A program made the translations under genes and the position numbers. Shown piece after piece: positions 10,886 to 23,078 of a stretch of DNA of 64,000 nt (positions within the stretch are counted from its first letter, which is position 1; each line of letters begins with the position of its first letter). The notes beneath the pieces were generated by a model, which did no database searches, was not told the origin of the DNA, and saw only the letters and a program-made list of their open reading frames with translations. The stretch is from the NCBI GenBank assembly GCA_022570795.1, contig JAKUDP010000003.1, forward strand, positions 620,001 through 684,000. The letters are read 5' to 3'. This DNA is from Sphaerulina vaccinii. Lineage: Eukaryota > Ascomycota > Dothideomycetes > Mycosphaerellales > Mycosphaerellaceae.

Positions 10886-12218
10886 TCACAAACTGTGGCC
10901 ATGTAGCTTGGCATGTCGCCGCACATGCGCGGCCATGGAGTGCCTCTTGGAGACAACGCCGCCGGTACAAGTCGTTCCTGTCGAGAGTGCCATTGGGAAT
11001 ACGCAACCTCTATCACAAAGTCCCCACTTGCCACCATCGAGGCAGACCACCGCGCCGTCCGTTGAGCAGCCCACGGAACCGCCTGAGCAGCTTCCAGAGG
11101 ATGTGCTGTTGTCTGTTGTTGTATCGGAAGAGCTTGGTGAGTTGTCTGAGCCTTTGTTGGTGCCAAAACCTGAAAGCGAGCCAGAACTTGGGGATGACGA
11201 CTCAGCAGGTGAAGCATATCCACTCGGCGCTGGTCCGTCCATGGTGATAGTTCTCAGTTCAGTCGCAGTGGCCACATCAAACGAAGTAGCCACTCCTCCA
11301 GCTGCCGATCCGCCTTCAACACTGCTTGCTCCACTATATCCAGTAGGAGCCGGTGCTTGAGCTGCGGCAGACGAGCTACCATATGATGGCGCAGTTGGAG
11401 CTGCAGCAGCAGCGGTCGAGACCTTCGAAGGAGCGGCAGCTGAACTCGATGCATATCCAGTTGGCGCAGCAGGTGAGTTGGCTGGCGAAGAAGCAGCGCC
11501 ACCAGATCCAGATCCTGCAGCTGCGGTGGCACAAGTACCGGTTGTTGAACTTCCGAGGGCAGTCTTCATGACGGTTTCAACGTTTAGGCCGCATTGTGGG
11601 AATACGAAGTCCTGGTTCTCGCTTGTTGTGCAGCCGTTACCGATGTTGGCGACGAACATGTCAGGAAGAGTATCGAGCACATCGTTATTATCGGCTCCAC
11701 CAGTGACTGTGATGGGCGCGCAATTCATGTACATCTCTCGGTTGCCAATCTTGTTGAACCATGTCCAGGCCATTGTGTATTCGCCGTTTGGCATGCCTTT
11801 AGGCATGGTGTACTCGAATGTCGGGTTGCCGGCGTAAGTAGGAGACCCATTGGCATTACCAGCTTCGGAATTTGGACAACCGCCGAGGATGGAGTGGATG
11901 ACTTTCCACTGACTGTTCTTGGTAGGCTCCTTGTCAAGTGTAACAGAAAGCTGACACGAGCCACCACCATGTGTTGCGCCACCCTTGAAAGAAAGACAAC
12001 GTCTGTGGCACGCCAACTGGAATCTGGTTCATTGTGCCGATATCGTAGACTCCGGATCGTTGTTTGCAAGGGAAATCCGATCCATCGGCTTCGAGAGGAC
12101 TGTTGTTGAGGCTGTCCGCGCCATAAGGTACTGGGCTGGTGATGACCATGTGGGCATTGACAGAAGATACAAGCAAACTGCAGGCCGCAGCTGCGGTAAG
12201 GAATGACTTCGTAAACAT
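10886..12218 (-). pseudogene. AA11-like lytic polysaccharide monooxygenase, frameshifted
   Basis: Family role: copper-dependent oxidative cleavage of chitin or related polysaccharides outside the cell. Seen: signal peptide ending VSSVNA followed by His (HMVITSPVPYG), so the mature N-terminal His can form the copper brace; a second candidate copper His in THGGGSCQ; catalytic domain to about residue 215; a long Ala/Ser/Pro linker; and a C-terminal Cys-rich module (GCSTDGAVVCLDGGKWGLCD) like the X278/X325 modules attached to AA11 enzymes. Between QTLSF and KGGATHGGG the frame shifts by four bases: GAAA is tandemly duplicated at 11987-11994. Removing one copy restores one 442-residue frame to the TGA at 10886. 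As written, translation ends soon after residue 75. Either a real null allele or an assembly error. No intron is needed elsewhere. Confidence 0.85.
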
Positions 12219-15200
12219 CGTTGCTGGTTGTTGAACTGTCGTAATGAGTGTGGCTGAGAGCTGTCGAGCTGTGTTGAGATGCTGTGTGATATCGCTAGAC
12301 CGGCTAGACGATATAATCAATATCGAGGTCTTTCTTCGAGAGACTGTGAAGGTCGAGGACGATCTATAAAGAAGGAGTTAGTACTGACGTATATCTTTCG
12401 ACAGGCTTCGAGTCTATCGAGTGTCAAGTTGACAGCGTTCTCCAGTGCTCGTATTCAAGACATGATGCAGATCAAAGGGCACTTCGAGGCTCTGTGGAAG
12501 CCACATAGAGCACTCCAGAGTCCTCCGGAAGCCGTATCGAAGAAGCATCTCGATCGAAAGAGGAAAGTGTCGGATCAGGAAAGTGCTCACCTAGGATGTC
12601 TCAATCGATATATCTGCGACAAAGATCTCGGGCAGAAGTCGGAGTCGAAATGATCAGATCAGATCAGCAAAGGAGAGTCTGGCTCAAGTCTCGCAGAGAC
12701 GTGTATCGTGGTAAAGAGTGTAAGTGCACAATGCTCCTGGTAAAGGCGATAGAAAATGATGCTCGACAAGTATGCGCAAACAGGCCCGGCAGTGATGCGT
12801 TTGTCTAAAAGTCAAGAAGAACCCCAGTGTCAAACAGAAGGGAGTGTAAACCTTTAAGACTTACCCTTGGCAGCGATCTGCATCTCTAAACTTCCCCTGT
12901 ACATGGTTGCGGGTCACACCTATGCACGATGGCTGTCCTTACGCGCCGGTCCCGCTACAAAAGGCTCCATGATGGGCGGGACTGCTTGGGTGTGAAAGTA
13001 GGAGACCTCATGCGAGGTATGGGAATGGTTAGGCAGAGTCCTTGGTGCTGCTCGGCCACTCGGCTGGCAACCTGCAACATGTTTTGCATATTCCGCCAAG
13101 GAGGTCCAGTAAAAGGTAGATGTACGCGATGGTCTGAAGGAGGACCTCTGGTAGAGCTGTACACCGCCAAGTCTTGAAAAGGGAAGTGAGCCGGTTTGCT
13201 GGTAGTGTTCCATTTCTACGCTGGTGACGGTGACGCTTCTTGTCTCAATGGACCGAGCGAAACACGCGACGGCAAAGGGGTTTGTGTGGACAACAGTGCA
13301 AGGGGCATGTCGAAGCTTTGCCTATCATTTGGGTTTCTTGTTCAGACAATGGAGACAGAGGTGAAGTCGAAATATCCAATCATCGCACCAAGTCGCGTTT
13401 TCTGAGGTTGGAAAGGAAGAACGAAGAGCGTTTAGCGTGTGGATCGCCACACTCCCCTGACCACATCTGCCCAATCGGCTGCTCCCGTGAAACGTGGTGC
13501 AATGTTTCACAACCTTGGCTCTTCTTCATCTCTCCAACCTCTCGTCCATGGTCAGCTGTATGGATCGCGACCAAGACGTGAACATGCTTCAGAAGAATGG
13601 CAAAACAGGCACATCGATGTTGAGAACGAGTAAGCAAGCCTGGACTTGAGTTGATGGTATGGTTACATTCGATATCGTCCTCAACACCTCGACGTGACTC
13701 TTGGACACCGACTTCTGCTTCAGAACCTGCAAGGACTTCTTCTCCGCGAATGCACATCGAGCAATATATCTCGAAACCAATACTCTGATGCACTCCACAC
13801 CTGTCCGAGTGTTTCCTGCCTCCTCGCCACTCTCAAAATAAACGACGATGCTGCATGTATCCTGAATTGCCGGCTGCAACGGAACTCGCGTGCCGGTCAC
13901 AACCTTTTGGTTGTCGATGAACATCGTCAACGCTTCTCGCAACGGCGCTTCGATGCTGCAAACGTTGAACGGTGTCACAGGCTGGAACCTGTGGCGACAG
14001 AGCAGCACTGGTGCTCTGGGCGCGCCAAAGGGTAGAGCAATTCCTCCTTTCTGCAGTCTTCATGTCGTCCGGCAACATATTCGGACCTGATCAACCTAGA
14101 TGATCATGCCTGGTGTCTGCTTGAGTCGTCTAGCAAGACACGTGGCGTAGCCTTGAATATGGCTTCTTGATCTCTGGAGTTCGAGGTTGGGTTGCTGTAT
14201 CCAGTCCAGCCCTGGACTATGGCAGTCGAATCGAGTCGCTTTTGCTGATGATGGAGTCCTTTCCAGTAGAATTTGAGCGGCGTCTGGGACTGATACTCCT
14301 CAATCGCTGCCTGACAGACTTCCACATGGTAGTCTTCTCTTGCGCTTGCCAGTAAGTCATGCTTGAAGTTGAAATGAGTGGCAAGCAGCTGTCAAATGTC
14401 TCTCCGGAATCAAGGTCAGGTGTTGACAATGTATATCGTTCTTCCAAGAAGCATTGGTGCTCATCCAGCAAGCTTGAAGTCATGATTTCGTTCTTGCAAT
14501 AGTTGATGATCTTAGATCTCGGAAAGATGAATGCAAAACTCAAGCAGCAAGCTGAACTGGATCAGAGCACAGTACTTATCTCTTGACTCTGAATACGTCT
14601 CCTATCTTACCTCTGTGGCACAGTACGACGCGTTGCGACAGTCTGGCGCCTGAGGCCGTTTGACAGACGACACTGTACCAGATCGAGTTGTGTCAAAGGT
14701 GATCTTCAGGGCATGTATGGAAGCGTTTCACAAAGCTAATGCAACGACGCCGCACATGTGCAAGCATATGCAAAACGCTGCGAGTGAGAAAGACGGGAGG
14801 CTCTTACTAGGATAAAGATAGATGTTTCAGGTTGTTGTATGGCGCGCGGTTACACTGGCTTTCAGTGCAGGCGCTTATATGGCTTGGCAAAAGCGTGAAA
14901 GAAAGACGGGTGTGTGATCTGTGCCTCTGTAAACCGTAGACTCTGACAACGCTCTACCATCAGCTGGACCGCCTGGAACTTGAAACTTGCTTGCAATAGC
15001 TGGTACTGCATGCTTCTAGGCAACACCATCGAATGCCACGACAAACTGTAAGCTTGCACGTATGATACAAGCCAACGCTCTCGTGCCTCGAGTCCTGAAC
15101 AGACGATGGGATAGCTGTCAACAGCTTCGTAAACTGGCTCTGAGGCAACTCAGGCAGCGCTCAAGTGTAGAGCGAGCCCATGTGTCTACAGCAAGCCGTG

Positions 15201-15964
15201 ATCTTGTAGGTAGAGTTGTTGATGCGCTCTCCTTTACGCCTCTTTCTCTGGTCTCGCCTCGTCTCTTCCAATCCCTCCAGCATCCGTAGTCGAAGATCCA
15301 TTCCTCGATACAGCTCTTACTTCTCATATATTCGCGGGGACACTCGTCCTCTCTTGTGGAGGCTGTTGGCGATGCGATCGGTTCCAGATCTAGATCTTCT
15401 GGCAGGCACGACTGGGAGCATTTCGTAGGAGCAAGTACAGTTCACCTCATCTTTGGCATACTCATCTCTTGCGTCCTCTCGCCTGACCTATCATCGATTT
15501 CGTTGCTCTCAACTTGGTGGTCATGGTGGACGAGTAGAAGTGTGCCCCTCTCGAATGCCGTCAAGTGGCGCTCCCAAATGAACAAACCCTTGACCCTCAC
15601 TCCGACCGAGCTCCAACACTGCGCTCGAAATTCATCTACCACGCGAGCTTCTTCGCTATCCATTGCCTCACGATCAACTTCTTGGACGCATGACTCTGGT
15701 CGAATCAGAGCGACGCCATTCAGCCGCACGTCATTGTTGAACCCTGTACCGCATTTCTGAGCCGCCAGCTCGTCTTCACCGGTGCCACCACCCCGCCTAC
15801 CTAATAAGAAACAGTCGCGTGGGCATATAGCGCAATAGCCACAGCTCTCTGAAAGGCAAACAAACCGCACGAACTCGAGACACCGCCGTACGAACACCTG
15901 CGAGGACGGGACCCCGAGCACTACAACATACAGGAACGACGTCGTCACACAGCTGTTGGCCATC
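12219..15964. other. 3.7-kb gene-poor stretch
   Basis: No convincing gene. Several open frames of 60-140 codons occur on both strands (e.g. minus 14008-13589, minus 14543-14217), but they lack domains, signal peptides or supporting splice structure. Part nearest 15965 must hold the calcineurin promoter and 5' UTR. A short direct repeat of GATCA units lies near 12650-12665. Decayed gene remnants cannot be excluded. Confidence 0.5.
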
Positions 15965-17803
15965 ATGGAAGGGCAGGACGAACAGTGGGCACACAATGCA
16001 GCCCAAGCGGTACAGAACAAGGCGAACAGACAGATTCCAGAGATTGACTTTACACTGCATACGATGGAGGACGGAACGCAAGTGAGCACGCAGGAGCGAG
16101 TATGCAAAGGTATGATACAGCGCCGCGCCATCGTCGTTGATGCGCCTGTGGTTGAGCGTCAACCGTCTCCCACTGGACAGACCTGAGTACTGATTGAGGT
16201 GAACCCAGATGTGCAAGCGCCCGCTTTCAATGTGCCTACAGAGGAACAGATTCTCTCGCCACAAGATCCGTCGAAGCCTAACCTGCAATTTTTGAAGCAG
16301 CACTTATACCGGGAAGGTCGTCTGACGGAAGAGCAAGCGCTATGGATCATCAATGGAGGCGCTCAAGTGCTCCGCGCAGAGCCCAACCTACTGGAAATGG
16401 ATGCACCTATAACAGTGTGTGGCGATATTCATGGGCAATACTTTGACCTCATGAAGCTGTTCGAAGTGGGCGGTGATCCAGCAGAGACCAGATACTTGTT
16501 CCTAGGCGATTACGTGGATCGTGGCTACTTTTCGATCGAGTGTGTGCTATATCTCTGGGCGCTGAAGATGTGGTATCCAAATACGCTCTGGCTCTTGCGT
16601 GGAAACCACGAGTGCAGACATCTCACAGATTACTTCACGTTCAAGCTGGAGTGCAAGCACAAGTATAGCGAAAAGGTGTACGAAGCATGCATGGAGGCTT
16701 TCTGCTGTCTCCCACTGGCAGCTGTCATGAACAAGCAATTTCTCTGCATTCACGGAGGCTTGTCTCCAGAACTGCATACGCTCGAGGACCTCAAGTCGCT
16801 GGACCGCTTCAGGGAACCACCTACTCACGGCCTCATGTGCGATATCCTCTGGGCTGATCCGTTGGAGGAGTTTGGGCAGGAGAAGACGCAAGAATTCTTT
16901 GTACACAACCACGTACGAGGGTGTTCATACTTCTTCAGCTATCCTGCCGCTTGTGCATTCTTGGAAAAGAACAATCTGCTATCGATCATAAGAGCACACG
17001 AGGCGCAAGATGCCGGCTATCGCATGTACAGGAAGACCAGGACCACCGGCTTCCCCTCTGTCATGACGATCTTCTCCGCGCCGAACTATCTGGATGTGTA
17101 CAACAACAAGGCTGCTGTTCTAAAATACGAGAACAACGTCATGAACATCAGACAGTTCAACTGCACGCCGCATCCATACTGGCTGCCCAACTTCATGGAC
17201 GTCTTTACCTGGTCTCTGCCATTCGTTGGAGAAAAGATCACAGACATGCTCATCGCCATCCTGAACACCTGCAGTAAGGAGGAGCTCGAGGATGAGACAC
17301 CTCTCTCGTCAGGTCCTTCATCGCCTCCCCTTATTGGCCACTCATCTACGGCGGGCATGGATCCTGATAGTGTTGAGTTCAAGCGAAGAGCCATCAAGAA
17401 CAAGATTCTAGCAATCGGCAGACTTTCCCGCGTGTTCCAGGTGCTGCGCGAGGAGTCTGAACGAGTCACTGAGCTCAAGACCGCGTCTGGAGGCCGATTG
17501 CCAGCCGGCACCCTCATGTTAGGGTCCGAGGGTATCAAGGCGGCTATCACGAACTTCGAGGACGCCCGAAAGGTCGATCTCCAAAATGAACGTCTACCAC
17601 CGAGTCACGAGGAAGTCCGACGAAGCACCGAGCACGCACGCGACGAGGCACTTCGACGCGCTTCGAGGGATGCAGAGAATGACCAGCAATTGCAAGGAGT
17701 CGCTCGGAGAATATCAATGTCAGTGGATGATCTTTCTTATCTTCCTGCTAACCGCAGGGACACTTCGTTGCCCAGTCGTCCCAGAGCAAAGACTGGTATA
17801 TGA
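15965..17803 (+). CDS. cnaA: Calcineurin A, catalytic subunit (PP2B)
   Basis: Ca2+/calmodulin-dependent Ser/Thr phosphatase acting with calcineurin B; in fungi it drives the Crz1 stress, morphogenesis and virulence pathway. Exons 15965-16109 and 16209-17803; the 99-nt intron 16110-16208 (GTATGA..CCCAG) joins QERVCK to DVQAPAFNVPT, the conserved position. 579 aa. Metallophosphatase motifs in order: GDIHGQ, GDYVDRG, LLRGNHECRH, then IHGGLSPE. Next comes the B-binding helix region (FFVHNHVRGCSYFFSYPAACAFL), and then the calmodulin-binding stretch IKNKILAIGRLSRVFQVLRE. The C-terminus is Ser/Arg-rich (RRISMSVDDLSYL) and should carry autoinhibition and phosphosites. The ATG at 15965 was chosen because the codons before it lack an upstream Met and the family starts here. 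Stop TGA. Intact. Confidence 0.97.
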
Positions 17804-18898
17804 AAGTTTGATACGTTGCAGAGGGCCACATATCATCAGAACGCCAAGCTGACCGCTCGACAATAGGTCATCGGGATCCAAGCACAGATCAAAGTAGGAC
17901 CCTCTCCACACAATACGTCGATACTGGAACTTCGTGTCCAAGGACGAACACGATAGTCGTCCACAGAAGCGGCACACATGGAAGAAGCGGGGACAGGACG
18001 CTCGTGCGGATGCAGTCGAAGCTGCCGTAGCGTGAGAGGTCTTTAGCATGTCTGTAGATGCTATACAGGAATATTCGGGCGTACCGAATGCTACAAGAGC
18101 GGCAGAAAATGATGGAAGCATGGCTAGTGAGCTGCTTTGTCCATAAAGAAAGTGCGTTGACGCATAATGAAGGCCACAGGCCACTCTACCTACGCTCTAT
18201 ATCACTGCATTTAACGTCGAATGCTACATGCTGGAGAGCCGAGCTGCCCATCAACCACAACTTGTATACATTCAGTACACGCTGAGCTCAAAGCTCGCTT
18301 AGGAGCAACCTGGCCAGCACCTCTGCTTGGCATGCTGTGGAACCCGAGACGAGGCATCAGTTCCCGAAATAGATATACATTCGATCTCTTCTGCTTTGCA
18401 ACTGCATCAGATCATGCTCGGCTTCCACTCAGTCATTCCACGAAGTCTGCAAACAAGGTGAAAACAACGCACGACGCCGCCCTCACTCAAAGCTCCGGCA
18501 TCCTTCAACGCGGCGCGCGCGTGGCTGCCACCATTTGCCTGATGGTGCAAATCCTTCGCATCCTTAGCCGCAGCGCATGCCTGGTGAAGCTGCAGGTCCT
18601 CCTTCAGCTGGACAAGCCGTCACACTTCATTGGCTTTGCAATACTCAGCCGCACGTCGCACGATTCCACTTTACATTAGTGAAGAGGTGTGAGCCATGCT
18701 ACGTTCACTCTTTAGACGACAAAGCTTTGTAAGTCGGATGTTCTCGCCACCAGGTAAGACGGAGGAATATGACGATTCAACTCTCTCTCCTGTGAGTCTG
18801 GTATGTTTTTGTTCTCTTCTTTGCGCGTGTGCTTTTGAAAAGTTCTAGTATTATCTGTTTGATCTAGCTCTGCAGGCAGGACAGACTGGAGCGTGGAC
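17804..18898. other. Intergenic region
   Basis: Contains the calcineurin 3' UTR and the promoter of the surface-protein gene. Open frames up to 152 codons here have no recognisable features. Confidence 0.5.
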
Positions 18899-21777
18899 AT
18901 GAAGTACTCACTACTTGCCTTTCTGGCGATTACAGCTAGCGAAGCGCGAGTGTATCAGCGACAAGGTAAGCATATCTCAATCAAATGTAGAGACTTTGCT
19001 TACACTTCCTAGGCACACTGAACAGCACCGACGTTTCGTCCAGTATCACATCAACACCATCAGCTTCGATCACGAACAGACCGGCCAGCACTCCGAGTGC
19101 TGGTCTAGCATCAGTCACAAAAGCCACAAATACTACTAGCAGTGCCGCTCCAGCTGCGACACCAGCCTCAGATGGCTGCTGTTATCTCTATCCGCAGATG
19201 GTTGGCATCAACACGTGGTGGACCTCGAGTGTAGACGTCACAGTCGCTACAGTCTACCAAACCTGGCTGAAGTACAATAATACCATTGTACCTGGAAACT
19301 CCACGACTAAGACAGTCATCGATGCGGCAGATATCTATGGCACCCGTCAAGCGAACTCGAACGACTACAGTACGACCGCAACCATCACCGCCAACAGCTC
19401 GACGATTCTAAGCACATTCGATGTCTTCTCCGGCGTGCCTAAGACGCTGCTACCTGCAAACGCAGCTCTGTACGGCGAGTCAATAGTCGCCTCTGGTACT
19501 GTTGCAACCTTTTTAAGCCAGTCCCTCGCTATCAATGCACCAACTCCATACTACCTTTTTTCTGCGATCAACGTCTACACCAGCCAGCAGTGCATGGGGA
19601 CGAAGACCAGCATCGATTACACGACATACATCCAGACGACTGTGAACGGCCAAGCAACTGGAGTCACAACCGTGCTGCCCACAGCCACGATCACTGCTTT
19701 CGATGGTCTCCCACCAGCGCAGCTTGCCCAAGGCGGTTCTGGTAACCTATATATCAACCAGACTGTGGGAAAGCCGTTCCCGGATGGTGACTATAGCCAC
19801 TTCAACTTTACAGATTGGGCTAGTGGAGTCGTCGAGGGGCCTAGCCCTGGTTCTGTTGATGCTTACATGTTCTCCTTGCCGGACGACTTTCCATCGTTCT
19901 TAGCAGGCATTCCGTTCGTTCAAAGCCAGTATCCAGATATTGGAAGCTGCACAAACTTTGCTGGAGATGGCGAGCCAACAGTACACATACCCGTCAACCA
20001 GTTAACAGACACCACGCATGTCACGATGACAATGCCTGGTCCTCTTGGAACGCCGATTCCACAGCCAGACGCCGTAACTACGACTCAGGAGCCAGTAACA
20101 GAAGTCCCAGAGATCGCGATATCAACCGATCAGCTAGCAACACCAACTAGAACACCATCTATAGCGTTCTCAGTGCATACAGAGGTCACTCAGACAGGAC
20201 TAGAAACCGGAGGTGCTAGTTTGGTACAGACTGAACGAACGCAAACAGGACTTGAAACGCCAGGCGCAACAACGACGAATATCATTCACCCCTCGCCCAA
20301 GGCGCCGCAGATCGCCAAACCAGATACTTCTCTGGATACACCAGATGCGCCAGCCACAACGACTCAGAATGTAGGAGATATCATAGCGAGTGTGATCGGC
20401 ATGGTGCCAGCTACATCGCCTCACTTCAGCTATGTTCCTGCTGTTCCGCTACCAGAGATCACCATTGGCCAAAGTGTCGTGACTGGAAATAGTAAGACGC
20501 ATTTCGTCATTGGTACTGCGACGCTCGCGCAGGGAGGCCCGGCAATTACGCAGGATGGTAACACAGTGCAGATTCTTCCTCAAGGTACAGCTGTGGTCAT
20601 CAATGGCAACACTTCACCTCTGGCCGCCGCACAGCCTGCACCGACACCTCGGATCACAATCGGAAACGATGTAATCACAGCCGATTCTTCTTCGCGTTTC
20701 GTTGTCGGATCGCAGACACTTATTCCTGGTGGAGATGCCATCACGGTCGGTGGAAATACAGTGTCGCTTGCTCAAGATGCCACGGCTGTTGTCATCAATG
20801 GCAAGCCGACTCCTATAGCACAGGCTGAGGCTCAAGCCGCCAACATCCCGGCTCCAGAACTCACGATTGGCGACCAGACTGTCACTGCGAATTCCGCTTC
20901 TGGGTTCGTGATCGCTTCTCACACGCTTACGCCAGGCGGAGAGGCTGTCACCATCGCAGGAACTACGCTGAGTCTTGCCAGTGGCGCGTCTGCCATTGTT
21001 GTGAATGGACACACTTCGAACATTGCAGTACCTGTCGGTGCGCCAGTGACGTTTGGACAAGAGTTAGCCAGGCCCGTTGCAGGTGGCGCGTACGTTCTTC
21101 CCGGGGGCGAGACGCTGAGACCTGGTGCTTCGGGCGTGGTTATAGGAGGAACCACTTACTCGCTCGCAACAGGAGGCAGTTCTCTCGTGGTAAATGGAGT
21201 GACCGCGCCTTTGCCGAGTCCCGGTATTCCAGCGCTAGGCAGTCTGACAGAACTCATACTGCCTGGCGCTACACTCTTGTCCGGTTCAGAAACTGTAGTC
21301 TCTGGAATAACGTACTCTATTCCTGCTAACGGAGTGGGGGTGTATGTCAATGGCAAGTCGACAAGTTTGCAGAGCGCGAAGCCTGGATCGCCAATCACTC
21401 TGCCGAATGGGGTGGTCGCCACACAGACTATCGTGCCGGACGTGGTATTCGGCACTCAGACGCTTGTACCTGGTGGTAACGCAGTGACTGTGTCCGGAAC
21501 AACGTATTCTGCAAGTGGCACTGCGGTGGTCATCGTGGCTTCCGGACACACATCGACGCAGGCCCTGTCTGACTTCGAAGCGTCAATCACAGCGAATGGG
21601 TCGAAGTTGAGCTCGCGCACGTCTTCGCAGACAACAGGGCGACCAACGTCAACTTCAGTAACGCAATCTGGAGGCGCATCTGCTTCGACGAGCACAAGCG
21701 GTAGTGCGCGATCGAGTATAACAGGACAGCTGAGCACTGTGGCACTTGTGATTGCACTAGCATTCTGTTTACTTTGA
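18899..21777 (+). CDS. Secreted GPI-type surface protein with tandem beta-rich modules
   Basis: 943 aa, function unknown. Exon 1 (18899-18965) encodes a signal peptide (MKYSLLAFLAITASEARVYQ); intron 18966-19012 (GTAAGC..CCTAG); exon 2 runs 19013-21777. Domains: Ser/Thr-rich spacer; a Cys-containing globular part from about residue 85 (DGCCYLYPQMVGINTWWTSS) to about 330; a Thr-rich linker with two copies of TQTGLET; then about six imperfect modules of roughly 50-65 aa (20455-21540) patterned on TIGxxxVTA..FVIG..TLxPGG.AVTxxGxTxSL..ATAVVINGxT; a Ser/Thr-rich stalk; and a hydrophobic C-terminus (LSTVALVIALAFCLL) fitting a GPI signal. The modules suggest a repetitive beta structure displayed at the wall, as in adhesins, but that is inference. 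Confidence 0.8.
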
Positions 21778-23078
21778 TAGAGCTTGCGATGAGCTGTAAT
21801 GTATAGAGATTGCATAGAATGTATATGATACCCCATGAACGATAACACATGTATACACGTCTGCTCCTCATATGTCAGTACAGTTTGAGTTGCGAGAGGG
21901 ACGATGCCGGAATGATGATATGTTGTCGATCAGACTTTGCCTGTTGTCCTCATACCCGACCAGCTTCTGTCAGTGTATGAAGCGGCTGGGCAGACTTGGA
22001 TTACCAGATGAAAGCTCTTCAAAAGTTGTCATCATAAGTAAAATAAAATAAAAACATCTTGCACGCTGCTTACCGTGTTCACAAAGAACGTCTTCGTTCT
22101 CTGGTAGGTGGGAACTCAATTTCATCGCAATGCGTTGTACACCTCAACTGAGTATCGCAGGCTCGCCTATGGTGTTATTGCAACGTGGTGCAAATTTGAG
22201 CAGCGTGTTTTGAATTGCCGAAGTTCTCTTTCGAGCACGGAAGAGCGTCGAGTCATCGAATCTGGTTGCCCAGGAATCTGATCAGGCTGCTAATATCAGC
22301 AGCATGCAGGTACAACTGGGAGTTTGTTCCATCTTATAGGTCGACATCGCATCATGGGCGCTGTCTCTTGCGAGACTACCCTCGTGATGACGGTTTTAAA
22401 AGTGGTGTTCTTCTCGACCATCTTCGGAGTCGTCCTTCCGCACGTATGGTAACCGAAGTCGCGGAATGAAGATTTGAATAGATGGTCTTGGTTTGTTGAA
22501 GAAGAAGAAGAGAAGTCGCAGAGGAAGTCGCGACGAAGATCTTTCTGCGCGACTGCCAAGAAGCGGGTCGGCCTTTCCTTGCTAGCGCCGAACTGAAGCG
22601 ACATCGAGAAAGAGCTAAGCGACCATCTCTTCTTCCCATACCAACACCATTACTTCTTACTGACCACATATCCAGCATCCATTGTCCGTTCGAATCAAAA
22701 CTGTACTATCAATTGCGTCTGCCGTCCAGCATTGTACTACTACTATCGCATCGCACCCAATCGATCTTCGCCGACGACTTACCTTACCGTTACGCCGCCA
22801 TATACGTATATTGCTACCGAGAATCCGCATACTGAAGTGTCGAGCTTTGACACGAGCTGCACGAACGATCGAAACCCTGTACTACGAGTCGCCTCTATTG
22901 TTATGGCCAATAAGGACATCGTGGACAGCCCATCAAACCTGTGGACTAGGAGATCAAAGTGAGTGGAGGCAGTCTCTCCTTCCCCGACTATGTTCTGTCC
23001 ACAGAGAAGAAAAGTTGCGCGGCATGTCCAGACACTGCGCGGAGAGATACAAGGCGCTGTCAAAGACTCTCGCTAACC
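21778..23078. other. Intergenic region and 4EHP 5' leader
   Basis: Holds the 3' UTR of the surface protein and the leader of the eIF4E-like gene. A plausible 5' UTR intron is at 22959-23004 (GTGAGT..CCACAG). A purine-rich GAA tract is at about 22497-22512. Several upstream ATGs lie in the leader, so uORF control is possible. Confidence 0.45.

Noticed and set aside
13589..14008. Minus-strand 139-codon open frame
   Set aside because: Somewhat protein-like but unsupported; begins at a non-ATG codon and no exon chain could be built.
15442..16131. Minus-strand open frame of 229 codons
   Set aside because: Lies antisense to calcineurin exon 1 and its leader, Cys/Ser/Arg-rich with no domain; a shadow of the real gene.
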